Shown here one piece after another: positions 26,131-34,575 of a stretch of DNA of 64,000 nucleotides. The DNA comes from JAMXLO01 sp964427005 (GTDB taxonomy: Bacteria; Pseudomonadota; Alphaproteobacteria; Acetobacterales; Acetobacteraceae). A program made the position numbers and the translations under genes. The stretch covers positions 45,150 to 109,149 of the forward strand of contig CAYRTL010000003.1 of the NCBI GenBank assembly GCA_964427005.1, in the 5' to 3' direction. Each line of letters opens with the position of its first letter. Within the stretch, counting starts at the first letter, position 1. The notes beneath the pieces are model-generated. The model had not been told where the DNA came from and did not search any database. It saw only the letters and a list, made by a program, of their open reading frames with translations.

Positions 26131-26676
26131 ATGACCCTTGTCGTCCTCGATCCAACCAACGAAGCAGCTCCGCCCATTGGGCAACTGGCGCCACGCCCGG
26201 GAACCCTTGCCGGAAAAACTGTTGGCATTATCTCGAATGGCAAGGAGGGCACCCATCGCTTCTTCGCGCATTTTGAACGCATGTTGCGTGAGGAATTCGC
26301 CGTCGCCAACGTGATCATACGGGTCAAATCCAATTACAGTGCGCCAGCGGACAAGCACATAGTCGATGAAATGGCGCGCTGGCACGCAGTCGTCACCGGC
26401 ATCGGGGATTGAGGCAGCTGCTCGTCGTGCAGTCTGCATGACTCCGTCACTGCCGAACGACTGGGCCTCCCCGCGATGGCGGTGATGACCACGCGTTTCG
26501 CTGATGCGGCCGAACTGATGGGCCGCGTGTTGGGCTTTCCCCATTATGCATTCGCCATCATCCCGCATCCGATTAGCAGCGCTACCGAAGATGATCTGCG
26601 AGACAGAGCAGCGGCCGCGATCAGCCAGGCGCGCGGCCTTCTTCTCGCCGGCGAAGCCAATGAGCGCAATGTCTGA
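26131..26676 (+). CDS. UGSC-family selenoprotein with in-frame UGA selenocysteine codon
   Basis: 181 residues if the TGA at 26410-26412 is read as selenocysteine (U94). The frame is open on both sides: before it ends VVTGIGD, and after it continues GSCSSCSLHDSVTAERLGLPA to a normal TGA at 26674-26676. Together this gives the GD-U-GSC signature of the UGSC family, known as selenoproteins and as Cys homologues (CGSC). U94/C97 make a UxxC pair and C100 is a further nearby thiol, pointing to a redox or thiol-reactive role; the reaction is unknown. The N-terminal half has a flavodoxin/Rossmann-like strand TVGIISNGKEGTHRF. The start at 26131 is chosen because family-like sequence begins there; its Shine-Dalgarno is weak (GGTGA). 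Conventional prediction would split it at the TGA. Confidence 0.85.
26410..26412 (+). other. In-frame UGA predicted to be decoded as selenocysteine
   Basis: TGA between codons for Asp93 and Gly95 of the UGSC protein. It is flanked by frame-maintaining, family-matching sequence and followed by a SECIS-like hairpin. No selA/B/C/D gene lies in this window, so decoding depends on genes elsewhere. Confidence 0.82.
26424..26442 (+). promoter_or_regulatory. Bacterial SECIS-like hairpin
   Basis: GTCGTGCA (26424-26431) and TGCATGAC (26435-26442) form an 8-bp stem with one G-U pair, closing a GUC loop (26432-26434). The loop G and U are 20 and 21 bases after the TGA, the same spacing as in E. coli fdhF, whose apical stem UGCA-GGUC-UGCA is nearly the same as UGCA-GUC-UGCA here. 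This fits the bacterial SECIS rules of a short stem, small loop and a G at the loop start recognised by SelB. The hairpin lies within coding sequence, as expected in bacteria. Confidence 0.78.
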
Positions 26677-26692
26677 CTGAAGTCCAGGTCTT

Positions 26693-27574
26693 TCAGAACG
26701 CCTGATCCCATGGCTCTGGGATCATCAGGTACCCGCTGTCCTGCTTCACCACATGGGCGAAGCCCGGGTAATGCATGTGCATCCCGGCAACCAGTTGCCT
26801 GTCGGTGGCCACCATGTCGAGAACACGTTTGCGCGTAGCGGCCGCGGCATGTGGGTCGGTATCGAACTCTATTGTAACCTCCGGTCGCGGTATCTGTATG
26901 TCCGGTACGTGGACAATGTCGCCCCAGACCAGCAGCGAATCCTTCCCCGAGGAGATCAGATACCCTGTGTGCCCCGGTGTATGTCCGTGCAACGGCACCG
27001 AGACAACGCCAGGAAACACTTCCACGCTGCCCGAGAAGGTGGACATGACGTTGTGGTACGGCGCCATCTGCTCGCGTGCGCACTGGAAGTACAGCTTCTT
27101 GGCCCGTTCGCTCGCCTTGGCCATTGCGGTGTCGTCGTTCCAATGACGCGGCTCGTTTTCATGCACGACCAGTTCGGCGTTCGGGAACAGCTTCCGGCCG
27201 GTCTTGGGATCGGTGAGTCCCGCCGAGTGATCCGGATGCATATGTGTCAGGATCACCTTCTCGATGTCTCCCGGATCGATTCCCGCTGCGGCCAGGTTCC
27301 GCTGCAGTTTCCCGGCAGTCGGCAGCAGATAATCGCCCGATCCAGTCTCGATCAGTGCCAGCCGGCCAGCCGAGTGGATGGCGTAGCAGTTCACCGACGT
27401 GCGTCGGCCGGGCCGAAAATTCTCGGTCAACATACGCGTGGCCTCGTCGGGTGTGATGTTCTGGAGAACATCAACGGTGCCGTCGAGGTATCCGTCGGAT
27501 AGAGCAGTAACGACGATGTCCCCGATGCGGCGATGATATACGCCGGGAATCTGCTGTGTGGGGGCCTGCTTCAT
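26693..27574 (-). CDS. MBL-fold metallo-hydrolase
   Basis: 293 residues from the ATG at 27574, with GAGAGGTG upstream. The metallo-beta-lactamase zinc motif is THMHPDHSAG (about residue 110), with later ligands in LHGHTPGHTGYL, the aspartate in LLVWGDIVHVP, and a final histidine in GMHMHYPGF. The family includes lactonases and hydrolases related to quinolone/AHL-degrading enzymes; the specific substrate is unknown. It converges on the UGSC gene (16 bp) and is followed leftward by nothing on its strand. The SDR gene lies 35 bp upstream on the same strand, so the two may be an operon. Confidence 0.88.
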   Translation of the reverse strand: MKQAPTQQIPGVYHRRIGDIVVTALSDGYLDGTVDVLQNITPDEATRMLTENFRPGRRTSVNCYAIHSAGRLALIETGSGDYLLPTAGKLQRNLAAAGIDPGDIEKVILTHMHPDHSAGLTDPKTGRKLFPNAELVVHENEPRHWNDDTAMAKASERAKKLYFQCAREQMAPYHNVMSTFSGSVEVFPGVVSVPLHGHTPGHTGYLISSGKDSLLVWGDIVHVPDIQIPRPEVTIEFDTDPHAAAATRKRVLDMVATDRQLVAGMHMHYPGFAHVVKQDSGYLMIPEPWDQAF

Positions 27575-27609
27575 GGCAATCACCTCTCGGCAGTATGGGG
27601 GTCAGAAGG

Positions 27610-28353
27610 TCAATGTGCGATGAAGCCGCCGTCGATCACCAACTCGGCACCAGTGACGAACGAGGCCTCGTCCGAAGCCAGGAACAGAACGCCGTACGCC
27701 ACCTCGATCGGCTCGCCCAGCCGGCGCAGCGGAGTCTGCGCGATCTTCGCCTGCCGTCCGGCGGCGTTGGTCGCGTTCAGCATCGGCGGCATATAACCTG
27801 GATGCACCGAATTGACGCGTACTCCGAGCGGCCCGTAACGGCACGCTGCCGCCTTCGTGTAATTGCGAACCGCGGCCTTGGATGCTGGGTAGCCAGGGTG
27901 ACTCTCTTCGCTGGCAACGATGCCCATAATCGACGAGATGTTGACGATTGAACCACCACCAGTCTTTGCCATCTCGGGTGCAGCCAGCTTGGTCCCGAGA
28001 AACACACTCGTCGAGTTGACGGCCAGCAGCTTCTGCCAGCCCTCGAGCCCATCCACATCGCCGACAGCACTGCCGCTGATGCCAGCGTTGTTCACCAGAA
28101 TGTCGAGCCTCCCATAGGTGCCGATTGTCTCGGCAATCAACCTCTTCCAGTCCGTCTCGGACGTCACGTCGGTACGCACGAAGCGCGCTGGCCTTTGACT
28201 CTCGGAGATGTCGGCAGCGACCGCTTCGCCTTCCTTCACCAGGAGGTCAGCGACTACGACTTTGGCACCTTCCTGTGCGAACAGTCGTGCTTCCGCCTCA
28301 CCCATGCCATGTGCGCCACCAGTTATGATGGCCACCTTGTCCTTGAGCCGCAT
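27610..28353 (-). CDS. Short-chain dehydrogenase/reductase (SDR)
   Basis: 247 residues, the classical SDR length. The NAD(P)-binding TGGAHGMG motif is at residues 11-18, NNAG near 86, catalytic serine in VNISSIMG, and Y-x3-K in YPASKAAVRNY, followed by RVNSVHPGYM. It reduces or oxidises an alcohol/ketone of unknown identity; the closest named types are cyclopentanol or 3-alpha-hydroxysteroid dehydrogenase-like SDRs. It is on the same strand as, and upstream of, the MBL hydrolase. Confidence 0.93.
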   Translation of the reverse strand: MRLKDKVAIITGGAHGMGEAEARLFAQEGAKVVVADLLVKEGEAVAADISESQRPARFVRTDVTSETDWKRLIAETIGTYGRLDILVNNAGISGSAVGDVDGLEGWQKLLAVNSTSVFLGTKLAAPEMAKTGGGSIVNISSIMGIVASEESHPGYPASKAAVRNYTKAAACRYGPLGVRVNSVHPGYMPPMLNATNAAGRQAKIAQTPLRRLGEPIEVAYGVLFLASDEASFVTGAELVIDGGFIAH

Positions 28354-28401
28354 TCTTCCCTCCCGAGTTCGACCTGCGCGATCATTAGCTGGTGATAGAC
28401 C

Positions 28402-29376
28402 TTATGCAATCGACGGCACAGCGGCGCGGCGCAACCGGTCGTTGATGGCACAACCGAGGCCGTGCTCTGGAATGGGCATCACCGCGATACCTTGCAAATC
28501 GAGCAAGGCGGCGGCTTCATCGAGATATCGAAGGCCAGCGAACAAGCGAGATGCCGCTTCCGTCAGGTCACGGGCGGAACTCAAGTTGAATTCGGCGCCT
28601 GCACCTGGAAGTGGTGGACCAAAGGCGAGGAGGGCTTCGTTCTCCTGCACGCTTCTTGCAGACAACCGAACCGGGGTTCTCGGCGCATAATGGGACGCAA
28701 GCAGACCGGGCGAACGCAATGGTCCTAATGGCGTTCGAATGCTACCGTTCCGGACCGGTCCAATCGCAGCCTCGATTGCTTCCAGAGTCACTCCACCCGG
28801 TCGTAACAATACTGGTGTGGTGGCCGAGAGATCGACTACCGTAGACTCAACGCCTACTGGACACGGACCGCTATCGAGTACCGCCGCGATACGCCCCGAC
28901 AGTTCATTGAGTACATGCTGCGCCGTGGTGGGACTCACCCGGCCCGATCGGTTCGCTGATGGTGCTGCGACGGCTCGACTGGTCTCTCGCAGCAATGCGC
29001 GCGCAATATCGTGGGCGGGAACACGCACCGCCAAGGTATCCAGCCCTGCACTCACCAGCAGGCTGACTTTGCAGTCGTTCCGACGCGGCAACACGAGCGT
29101 GAGCGGTCCTGGCCAGAAAGTACGGGCAAGACGATTTGCTTGCGCGTTCGCGAGCACATCGGCAAAGGCCGTATCTGGATCCGCATAATGGCAGATCAGC
29201 GGATTGAACTGCGGCCGCTCCTTGGCGGCGAAAATAGCCGCCACTGCGCTATCATTGGTTGCATCCGCGCCCAGCCCGTACACCGTTTCAGTTCCGAAGG
29301 CCACCAATGCTCCATTGCGCAGCAAACCGGCGGCGCGTGCGATTCCAGCGGCATCGGGTTGCAAGAGTTCTGTCAT
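28402..29376 (-). CDS. L-threonylcarbamoyladenylate synthase (TsaC/Sua5 type)
   Basis: 324 residues from the ATG at 29376. It makes threonylcarbamoyl-AMP from threonine, bicarbonate and ATP for t6A37 modification of ANN-decoding tRNAs. The YrdC domain (about residues 5-195) shows GTETVYGLGADATN, AAKERPQFNPLICH and PSANRSGRVSPTTAQHV. A C-terminal Sua5 domain (about 225-320) with SPGLLASHYAPRTPV makes it the longer Sua5 version. It also fits the presence of TrmO at 12255, which modifies t6A further. It is divergent from pepA. Confidence 0.94.
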   Translation of the reverse strand: MTELLQPDAAGIARAAGLLRNGALVAFGTETVYGLGADATNDSAVAAIFAAKERPQFNPLICHYADPDTAFADVLANAQANRLARTFWPGPLTLVLPRRNDCKVSLLVSAGLDTLAVRVPAHDIARALLRETSRAVAAPSANRSGRVSPTTAQHVLNELSGRIAAVLDSGPCPVGVESTVVDLSATTPVLLRPGGVTLEAIEAAIGPVRNGSIRTPLGPLRSPGLLASHYAPRTPVRLSARSVQENEALLAFGPPLPGAGAEFNLSSARDLTEAASRLFAGLRYLDEAAALLDLQGIAVMPIPEHGLGCAINDRLRRAAVPSIA

Positions 29377-29484
29377 CGCCGGGCACCAATAATCTGTGGC
29401 GCCGGGCATGGCAAAGGTGGATGGCGCTGCTACAGTCCCCGGCAACAGGCGTGCAGGCGTCAAGGACCAGGGGAGTTGCACAGT

Positions 29485-30966
29485 ATGCTCGACATCGCCT
29501 TCGCGAAGCCGACTTTGCCCAAAGTGGGCGCTCTGGTGCTGTTGGTTGGCGAAGGGGAAATGCCATCTGGTCTATGGCAGCAAGCAAATGAGGCGACAGA
29601 CGGTGCCATAGCGCGCGCCTTCGCCGCCGCCGAATTCAAAGGCGGCAAGGGCAAGACATGCACAGTACTCGCACCGGGCGCAGGACTCTCGCGAGTTGTG
29701 GCCGTAGGACTTGGCAAACCAGGCGAGCTGACCTCACGCGTGCTGAACGAGGCAGGCGGCCATGCAGCCGCCGCCTTACTGCGGGAACCAACGGCGGCCG
29801 TCGCGACCGGTGCCCTGGAACCTGCGCAGGTGGCCGAAGTAGCCTTTGGTGCTGCGTTGCGCGCCTATCGTTTCGACAAATATCGAACGAAGGAGAAGCC
29901 GGAGGACAAGCCGAAACTCACGAAACTTACTCTGCTTACCGGCGACCCTGCTCGCGCCAAGTCGGCATGGGAGCCACAGCAGGGCGTGGCCAAAGGTGTA
30001 TTTCTGTCGCGAGACCTGGTTGCCGAACCGCCCAACGTACTGAACCCCGCCGAGATGGCAGACCGTTGCAAGCAACTGAGCGAGTTGGGGGTCAAGGTGG
30101 AGGTGTTGGGTCCACGGGAAATGAGCCGGCTCGGTTTTGGCGCACTTCTTGGCGTTGCGCAGGGCAGCACGAATGAGCCGCGAATGGTGGTGATGCAGTG
30201 GAACGGCGTGTCCGGAAATGGCCGAAAATCCAAGGGGAAGCCCGTCGCGTTTATCGGCAAAGGTGTCACGTTCGACACGGGCGGCATTAGCATCAAGCCG
30301 GCCGGCGGTATGGAAGATATGAAATGGGACATGGCCGGTGCCGGGGCTGTAGTGGGACTAATGGCAGCTCTCGCCGGTCGGAAGGCAAAGGTGGATGCGG
30401 TAGGCTTGGTGGGACTGGTCGAGAACATGCCATCTGGCAACGCACAGCGGCCGGGCGATGTCGTGAAGAGCTACTCAGGCCAAACCGTCGAAGTTATCAA
30501 TACCGATGCTGAAGGCAGATTGGTATTGGCCGATGTGATCTGGTACTGCCAGCAGAAATTCGATCCGCGATTCATAGTGGATCTGGCCACGTTGACTGGA
30601 GCAATGATTGTCGCACTGGGTCACGAATATGCAGGCATGTTCAGTAACGACGATGCGCTGGCTCAGAAGCTTTCGACTGCCGGTCAGGAAACCGGCGAAA
30701 AGGTGTGGCGCTTTCCGCTTGATGACGCATACGATCAGCTTATCAAGTCCGATATTGCCGATATGAAGAACATTGGCGGTCGGCCTGCGGGATCTATCAG
30801 CGCAGCCCAGTTCATCAAGCGGTTCGTCAACGGCAAGCCGTGGGCCCACCTCGACATCGCCGGAGTTGCCTGGAGCACAAAGGATGCGCCCTGCGTTCCC
30901 AAAGGTGCTACCGCGTTCGGTGTTCGACTGCTGGACCGGTTGGTGGCAGAGCACTACGAAGGTTGA
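29485..30966 (+). CDS. pepA: Leucyl aminopeptidase (M17)
   Basis: 493 residues from the ATG at 29485, with GGGGAG ahead; the longer upstream frame overlaps the Sua5 gene and is not conserved. A two-metal cytosolic aminopeptidase that removes N-terminal residues. The metal and catalytic residues lie in GKGVTFDTGGISIKPAGGM, KWDMAGAG and NTDAEGRLVLADV, with the family LATLTGAMIVALG and IGGRPAGSISAAQFI following. It is followed after 14 bp by holC, a very common proteobacterial pair. Confidence 0.95.
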   Translation: MLDIAFAKPTLPKVGALVLLVGEGEMPSGLWQQANEATDGAIARAFAAAEFKGGKGKTCTVLAPGAGLSRVVAVGLGKPGELTSRVLNEAGGHAAAALLREPTAAVATGALEPAQVAEVAFGAALRAYRFDKYRTKEKPEDKPKLTKLTLLTGDPARAKSAWEPQQGVAKGVFLSRDLVAEPPNVLNPAEMADRCKQLSELGVKVEVLGPREMSRLGFGALLGVAQGSTNEPRMVVMQWNGVSGNGRKSKGKPVAFIGKGVTFDTGGISIKPAGGMEDMKWDMAGAGAVVGLMAALAGRKAKVDAVGLVGLVENMPSGNAQRPGDVVKSYSGQTVEVINTDAEGRLVLADVIWYCQQKFDPRFIVDLATLTGAMIVALGHEYAGMFSNDDALAQKLSTAGQETGEKVWRFPLDDAYDQLIKSDIADMKNIGGRPAGSISAAQFIKRFVNGKPWAHLDIAGVAWSTKDAPCVPKGATAFGVRLLDRLVAEHYEG

Positions 30967-30980
30967 GGAGTGCGGGCCCA

Positions 30981-31418
30981 GTGACCGACGTTGGTTTCTA
31001 TCATCTGACTCGGACTGGCCCGGATCAGGCATTGCCTAAACTGCTGGGACGTACGTTGGCCGCTGGTCAACGCGCTGTCGTATTATGCACCATGCCTGAA
31101 CGGCTCATTGAATTGGACGAGCAGCTTTGGCAAGGGGATTGGTTGCCACATGGAACCTCGTCCGACGGGGATCCTGAATTGCAGCCGATTTGGCTGACGA
31201 CGGAGGATGACGCACCCAATGGGGCTCGATTCCTCTTTCTGATCTACGGTGCGCAAAGCGACCGGCTTGAGCAATTTGATCGGGTATTCGATTTGTTCAA
31301 CGGCGATGACGAATCCGCAGTGGCAGCAGCGCGCCTGCGTTGGACAGCCGCCAAGACCGCTGGTCACAAAGTGACCTATTGGCAGCAGGGAATTGGTGGC
31401 TGGGAGAACGTTGCCTAG
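30981..31418 (+). CDS. holC: DNA polymerase III chi subunit
   Basis: 145 residues from a GTG at 30981 with GAGGAG ten bases upstream. Chi links the clamp loader to single-stranded DNA binding protein. Sequence features are the start TDVGFYHLTRT, AGQRAVVLCTMPERLIELDEQL, and GARFLFLIYGAQSD followed by LEQFDRVFDLFNG. Its position directly after pepA supports the call. Confidence 0.9.
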   Translation: MTDVGFYHLTRTGPDQALPKLLGRTLAAGQRAVVLCTMPERLIELDEQLWQGDWLPHGTSSDGDPELQPIWLTTEDDAPNGARFLFLIYGAQSDRLEQFDRVFDLFNGDDESAVAAARLRWTAAKTAGHKVTYWQQGIGGWENVA

Positions 31419-31456
31419 TTGCACATCTCAGCCTCTCGTAAGTATCGGGCCGTCGC

Positions 31457-31996
31457 ATGAACCCGAACTGGATTCTGCGCAGCGCGCGGCTCACATTGAC
31501 GCCCGTGAGGCGGACCGATCTCGCCGATTTGTGTGCCATAAAGGCCGATCCCCGAGTGTTTGCAATCATGCTCGGCGGCGTGCGCTCGCCGGAGCAGACA
31601 ACGGAAGAACTGGCGCGTGATATAATTGGATGGGGCGCCCACGGTTTCGGTATCTGGGCCATCCGCGAACGGAGCAGTGGACGTTTTCTTGGCATCACCG
31701 GGCTCGAGTGTCGCCCCGACGGGCTCGGTGTCGCCTTGCGGTTCGCCTTGTGGCCCGAGGCTCAGGGCCGTGGATTGGCACGCGAAGCTGCCGCTGCTGC
31801 CTTACGGTTTGGCCACGAACAGGTCAGGTTAGAACGGATCGTGGCTGTCGCGCGAGAGGCCAATGTGGCCTCCCGTGTGGTACTCGGCAGCATTGGGATG
31901 ATTGAATGCGCCAGCTTCGAGCAGCAGGGATGGCGGATGGTAATGTACGAGAGTGCGTTCAGCCGGCCTGCGCCACCTGTTGACGCATTGCGTTGA
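31457..31996 (+). CDS. GNAT-family (RimJ/RimL-like) N-acetyltransferase
   Basis: 179 residues. The fold is seen as the RLTLTPVRRTDLADL start, the FGIWAIRERSSGRFLG strand, the acetyl-CoA loop PEAQGRGLAREAAAAAL (the Q/R-x2-G-x-G/A motif), and EANVASRVVLGSIGM near the end. The acceptor is unknown: a ribosomal protein N-terminus, an amino acid or a small molecule. The last 38 bp overlap the convergent MlaC gene. Confidence 0.88.
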   Translation: MNPNWILRSARLTLTPVRRTDLADLCAIKADPRVFAIMLGGVRSPEQTTEELARDIIGWGAHGFGIWAIRERSSGRFLGITGLECRPDGLGVALRFALWPEAQGRGLAREAAAAALRFGHEQVRLERIVAVAREANVASRVVLGSIGMIECASFEQQGWRMVMYESAFSRPAPPVDALR

Positions 31997-32576
31997 TCAA
32001 CGCATCGATGCTGTTGTTGTTCCGGCTGAGATAGGACGCATAGTCCTGTCGCTGCGTCAATCTCAGCGAGGTACCCTCGGCAATTACGTCGATGACCTTG
32101 GGATCCTCTGCCGGGTTGCTGATGATCCAGTCCACGTTGGTGGGTGGATTGTTGGGACGCTCGACAACGGTGGATACCACCGCGCTGTCATCCCGCTGCT
32201 GCGCCCTGCCCATGGTGAAGCGGACGCCACGGTAGTCACCGAGCTTCGCAGTAATATTGTTCACCAGCACTTGGTGGAATAGCTGGGTGTAACGTTGCTG
32301 CTGATCGGGCGAAGCATTACGCCAGAACCGTCCAAGGCAGAATCTTGCCACCCCATCAACATCGACAGCACCGTCGATGATCTGGGTCAGCTTCGTCCGC
32401 TTCTCTCGGTCAGGCTCTGGCCCATTCACGACGGCGACCAATCTGTCGCCGAGGTTCTTGACGAATGCGCTGGCACGACCGTCCACAGACTGAGCGGATG
32501 CGGGGCAGGCGGTCTGGCCAATGCCTGGCAGCATCGACCCCAAAGTGAGAACCAGGAATGTGCGGCGGTTCGGCAT
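31959..32576 (-). CDS. MlaC/Ttg2D-type periplasmic phospholipid-binding protein
   Basis: 205 residues. The N-terminus has a twin-arginine/Sec-like signal (NRRTFLVLTLGSMLPG, cleavage near ASAQ). The MlaC domain follows with FVKNLGDRLVAVVNG, RFCLGRFWRNASPDQQQRYTQLF and a final DYASYLSRNNNSIDALINAM. MlaC ferries phospholipids between outer-membrane MlaA and the inner-membrane MlaFEDB complex. It lies 18 bp downstream of mlaA on the same strand, but mlaD, mlaE and mlaF are not here. Confidence 0.9.
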   Translation of the reverse strand: MPNRRTFLVLTLGSMLPGIGQTACPASAQSVDGRASAFVKNLGDRLVAVVNGPEPDREKRTKLTQIIDGAVDVDGVARFCLGRFWRNASPDQQQRYTQLFHQVLVNNITAKLGDYRGVRFTMGRAQQRDDSAVVSTVVERPNNPPTNVDWIISNPAEDPKVIDVIAEGTSLRLTQRQDYASYLSRNNNSIDALINAMRQQVAQAG

Positions 32577-32594
32577 GGTATGTTACAGCCTCGA

Positions 32595-33419
32595 TCAAAA
32601 ATTTGGCGATACGCGCGGCGAATAGGTGACTTTATCCGGCGTCGCCGATTGGGGGAACCATACAGGTATGGTCGCTCGCGTGTCATTGCGAACGTCCTCG
32701 ATCTGCGCCTGCCGATGCTGCCGGTATAGGCTGCGGAAGGTCGCATAGGGGTCCAGGGCCGTCTTCTTGATGCTGTCGATGTCGTCGAGATGACGTTCGC
32801 GCTGGTCGAGCCCGTTCATACCAAACCGGGACCAGTTCAACGCGCGGACGGCCGCCCCTTGGCCCACCCAGGTAAAGGGGTCCATGACGGAATTGACGCC
32901 CAGGCCGATCGCGTCGCGAGGGTTTGACGGCCCGAACACAGGGAGGAACAGGAATGGCCCCTCCGGCAGGCCCCACAACGCCATGGTCATGCCGAAGTCG
33001 GCATCATGGTCCGGATATCCCCAATCCTTGGCCACGTCGAAGACCCCCAGTACCCCGACAGTGGTATTGATCAGGAACCGCATCGTGGTGTCGCCCGCGC
33101 GCCGTGGCTTCCCTTCCAGCACGTCATTGCTGAGCTGCACCGGCGTGCCCAGGTTGGATAAGACATTATGGATACCGCCCCGCACGGATCCGGGGACCAG
33201 GAACCGATATGCCTTCGCAGCCGGGCGCATGATTACTGTGTCAAGCCCATCATTGAAGGCGTAAATAGCACGGTTCGTCGGTTCGATTGGGTCGTTGGTT
33301 TCCTTGAAGTCCGCCACAGCGTCCGGATCATCCGGTGGAGGAGGGGTAGCGCACCCGCCCAGATTGCCAAGCAGCAAGGCGGTGACCACCAGAAGGTGAT
33401 GGCAGGTAAGGGCTCGCAT
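32595..33419 (-). CDS. MlaA/VacJ-family outer-membrane lipoprotein
   Basis: 274 residues from the ATG at 33419, with GAGGAG upstream. The signal is lipoprotein-like: LLVVTALLLGNLGGC, lipobox LGGC. The MlaA domain shows NDPIEPTNRAIYAFND, FLVPGSVRGGIHNVLSNLG, RFLINTTVGVLGVFDVA, DFGMTMALWGLPEGPFLFLPVFGPSNPRD. MlaA extracts mislocalised phospholipids from the outer leaflet with a porin. It forms an operon with the MlaC gene. Confidence 0.94.
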   Translation of the reverse strand: MRALTCHHLLVVTALLLGNLGGCATPPPPDDPDAVADFKETNDPIEPTNRAIYAFNDGLDTVIMRPAAKAYRFLVPGSVRGGIHNVLSNLGTPVQLSNDVLEGKPRRAGDTTMRFLINTTVGVLGVFDVAKDWGYPDHDADFGMTMALWGLPEGPFLFLPVFGPSNPRDAIGLGVNSVMDPFTWVGQGAAVRALNWSRFGMNGLDQRERHLDDIDSIKKTALDPYATFRSLYRQHRQAQIEDVRNDTRATIPVWFPQSATPDKVTYSPRVSPNF

Positions 33420-33598
33420 CGCGCTCCTCAAGGAAGATCAGCGACCGGGAACAAGCACATAACAGGCCTGCCGCCCACTGAAAACGTTGTAAATACCAAA
33501 GCTTGCTCAGAGTCTAAGCGGCAGGCGGCCGTTTCGCAATCAAGTCATCGAGTGCCATTGGCCCTTGCGCCGGGGCCAGAAGATGGGAAAGAGGTGCA

Positions 33599-34558
33599 AT
33601 GGACGATCTCCAGAACGGCTTAGAACCTCAGCCGGCCCGACCCACACTGGAACGCTGGCTGACCGGTCCGCGCTTTTCGGCTTTGCCAACCCGAGGGGGT
33701 GCGCATCCTCCCCCTTTGCTGTCATTCGAGTTCTTCCCCCCCAAGACCGAGGCTCTGGAGCAACAGCTCTGGAATTGCATACGCCGTCTGGAGCCTCTCC
33801 AACCTCGGTTCGTTTCTGTGACTTACGGGGCGGGCGGCAGCACCCGGCAGCGCACGCACGCCACGGTCGAGCGGATCGTGAAGGAAACGGCCCTGGTCCC
33901 AGCGGCGCACTTGACCTGTGTTGGGGCAACCCGAGACGAGGTCGACGAGGTGGCGCGGCAATATTGGGAGGCTGGAATCCGCCACATCGTGGCATTGCGC
34001 GGCGATCCTCCGCCGGGTGAAGCCTATCAGCCGCACCCGGATGGATATCCGTTCGCGGTTGATCTGGTGAACGGCCTGAAGCGGGTGGCGCCATTCGAGA
34101 TCTCGGTCGCGGCCTATCCGGAGGTCCACCCTCAGGCGCCGACTCGGATGACCGATCTGGATAATCTGAAGCGAAAACTGGACGCTGGCGCGAACCGCGC
34201 CATCACCAATTTCTTCTTCGACACCTCCGTCTTTCTTCGTTTCCTGGACCTGTGCCTCGCAGCAGGCATTACTGCGCCGATTGTGCCTGGGATCATGCCG
34301 GTCACTAACCTGGCTGGGCTCCGCCGGATGTCGGCCCTCTCGGGAGCAAGCGTGCCGGATTGGCTTGGCCATATGTTTGACGGGCTCGAGGACGATCCCG
34401 AGACCCGGCGGATGGTCGCGGCCGTGGTAACCGCCGAGCAGGTGCGCCTACTCCAGGCCAACGGGATCGATGAGTTTCATTTTTACACCCTCAATCGACC
34501 GGAACTGACCTACGCGATCGCCCATATTCTGGGAGTGCGGGCAAGCCAAACAGGGTAA
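33599..34558 (+). CDS. metF: Methylenetetrahydrofolate reductase
   Basis: 319 residues from the ATG at 33599 with AAAGAGGTG ahead. MetF reduces 5,10-methylene-THF to 5-methyl-THF for methionine synthesis using FAD. Seen are LSFEFFPPKTEALEQQLW with the catalytic glutamate region, FVSVTYGAGGSTRQRT, the LTCVGATRDEV strand, ALRGDPPPGE, ISVAAYPEVHPQAP, NFFFDTSVFLRF and PIVPGIMPVTNL. The N-terminal 35 residues are an extension of low conservation. Followed after 17 bp by the helicase gene. Confidence 0.95.
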   Translation: MDDLQNGLEPQPARPTLERWLTGPRFSALPTRGGAHPPPLLSFEFFPPKTEALEQQLWNCIRRLEPLQPRFVSVTYGAGGSTRQRTHATVERIVKETALVPAAHLTCVGATRDEVDEVARQYWEAGIRHIVALRGDPPPGEAYQPHPDGYPFAVDLVNGLKRVAPFEISVAAYPEVHPQAPTRMTDLDNLKRKLDAGANRAITNFFFDTSVFLRFLDLCLAAGITAPIVPGIMPVTNLAGLRRMSALSGASVPDWLGHMFDGLEDDPETRRMVAAVVTAEQVRLLQANGIDEFHFYTLNRPELTYAIAHILGVRASQTG

Positions 34559-34575
34559 TTTCCTCCCAGGACGGT

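Noticed and set aside
26414..26437. Alternative hairpin GCAG-CTGC / GCAG-T-CTGC as the SECIS
   Set aside because: It has a bulge, and its loop starts only about 10 bases after the UGA, shorter than usual for bacterial SECIS. The stem at 26424-26442 has the expected spacing.
26131..26676. Treating the split at 26410 as a frameshift or pseudogene
   Set aside because: No frameshift is needed; both halves are in phase and only the TGA interrupts. The sequence around it matches the UGSC signature and carries a SECIS-like hairpin.
26751..27502. Plus-strand frame antisense to the MBL hydrolase
   Set aside because: Shadow frame with no domain; the opposite strand has intact zinc-binding motifs and a ribosome site.
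31959..31996. Overlap of GNAT and MlaC genes as a sign of mis-annotation
   Set aside because: Both frames have good family matches through their ends; convergent 3' overlaps of this size are normal in this compact genome.
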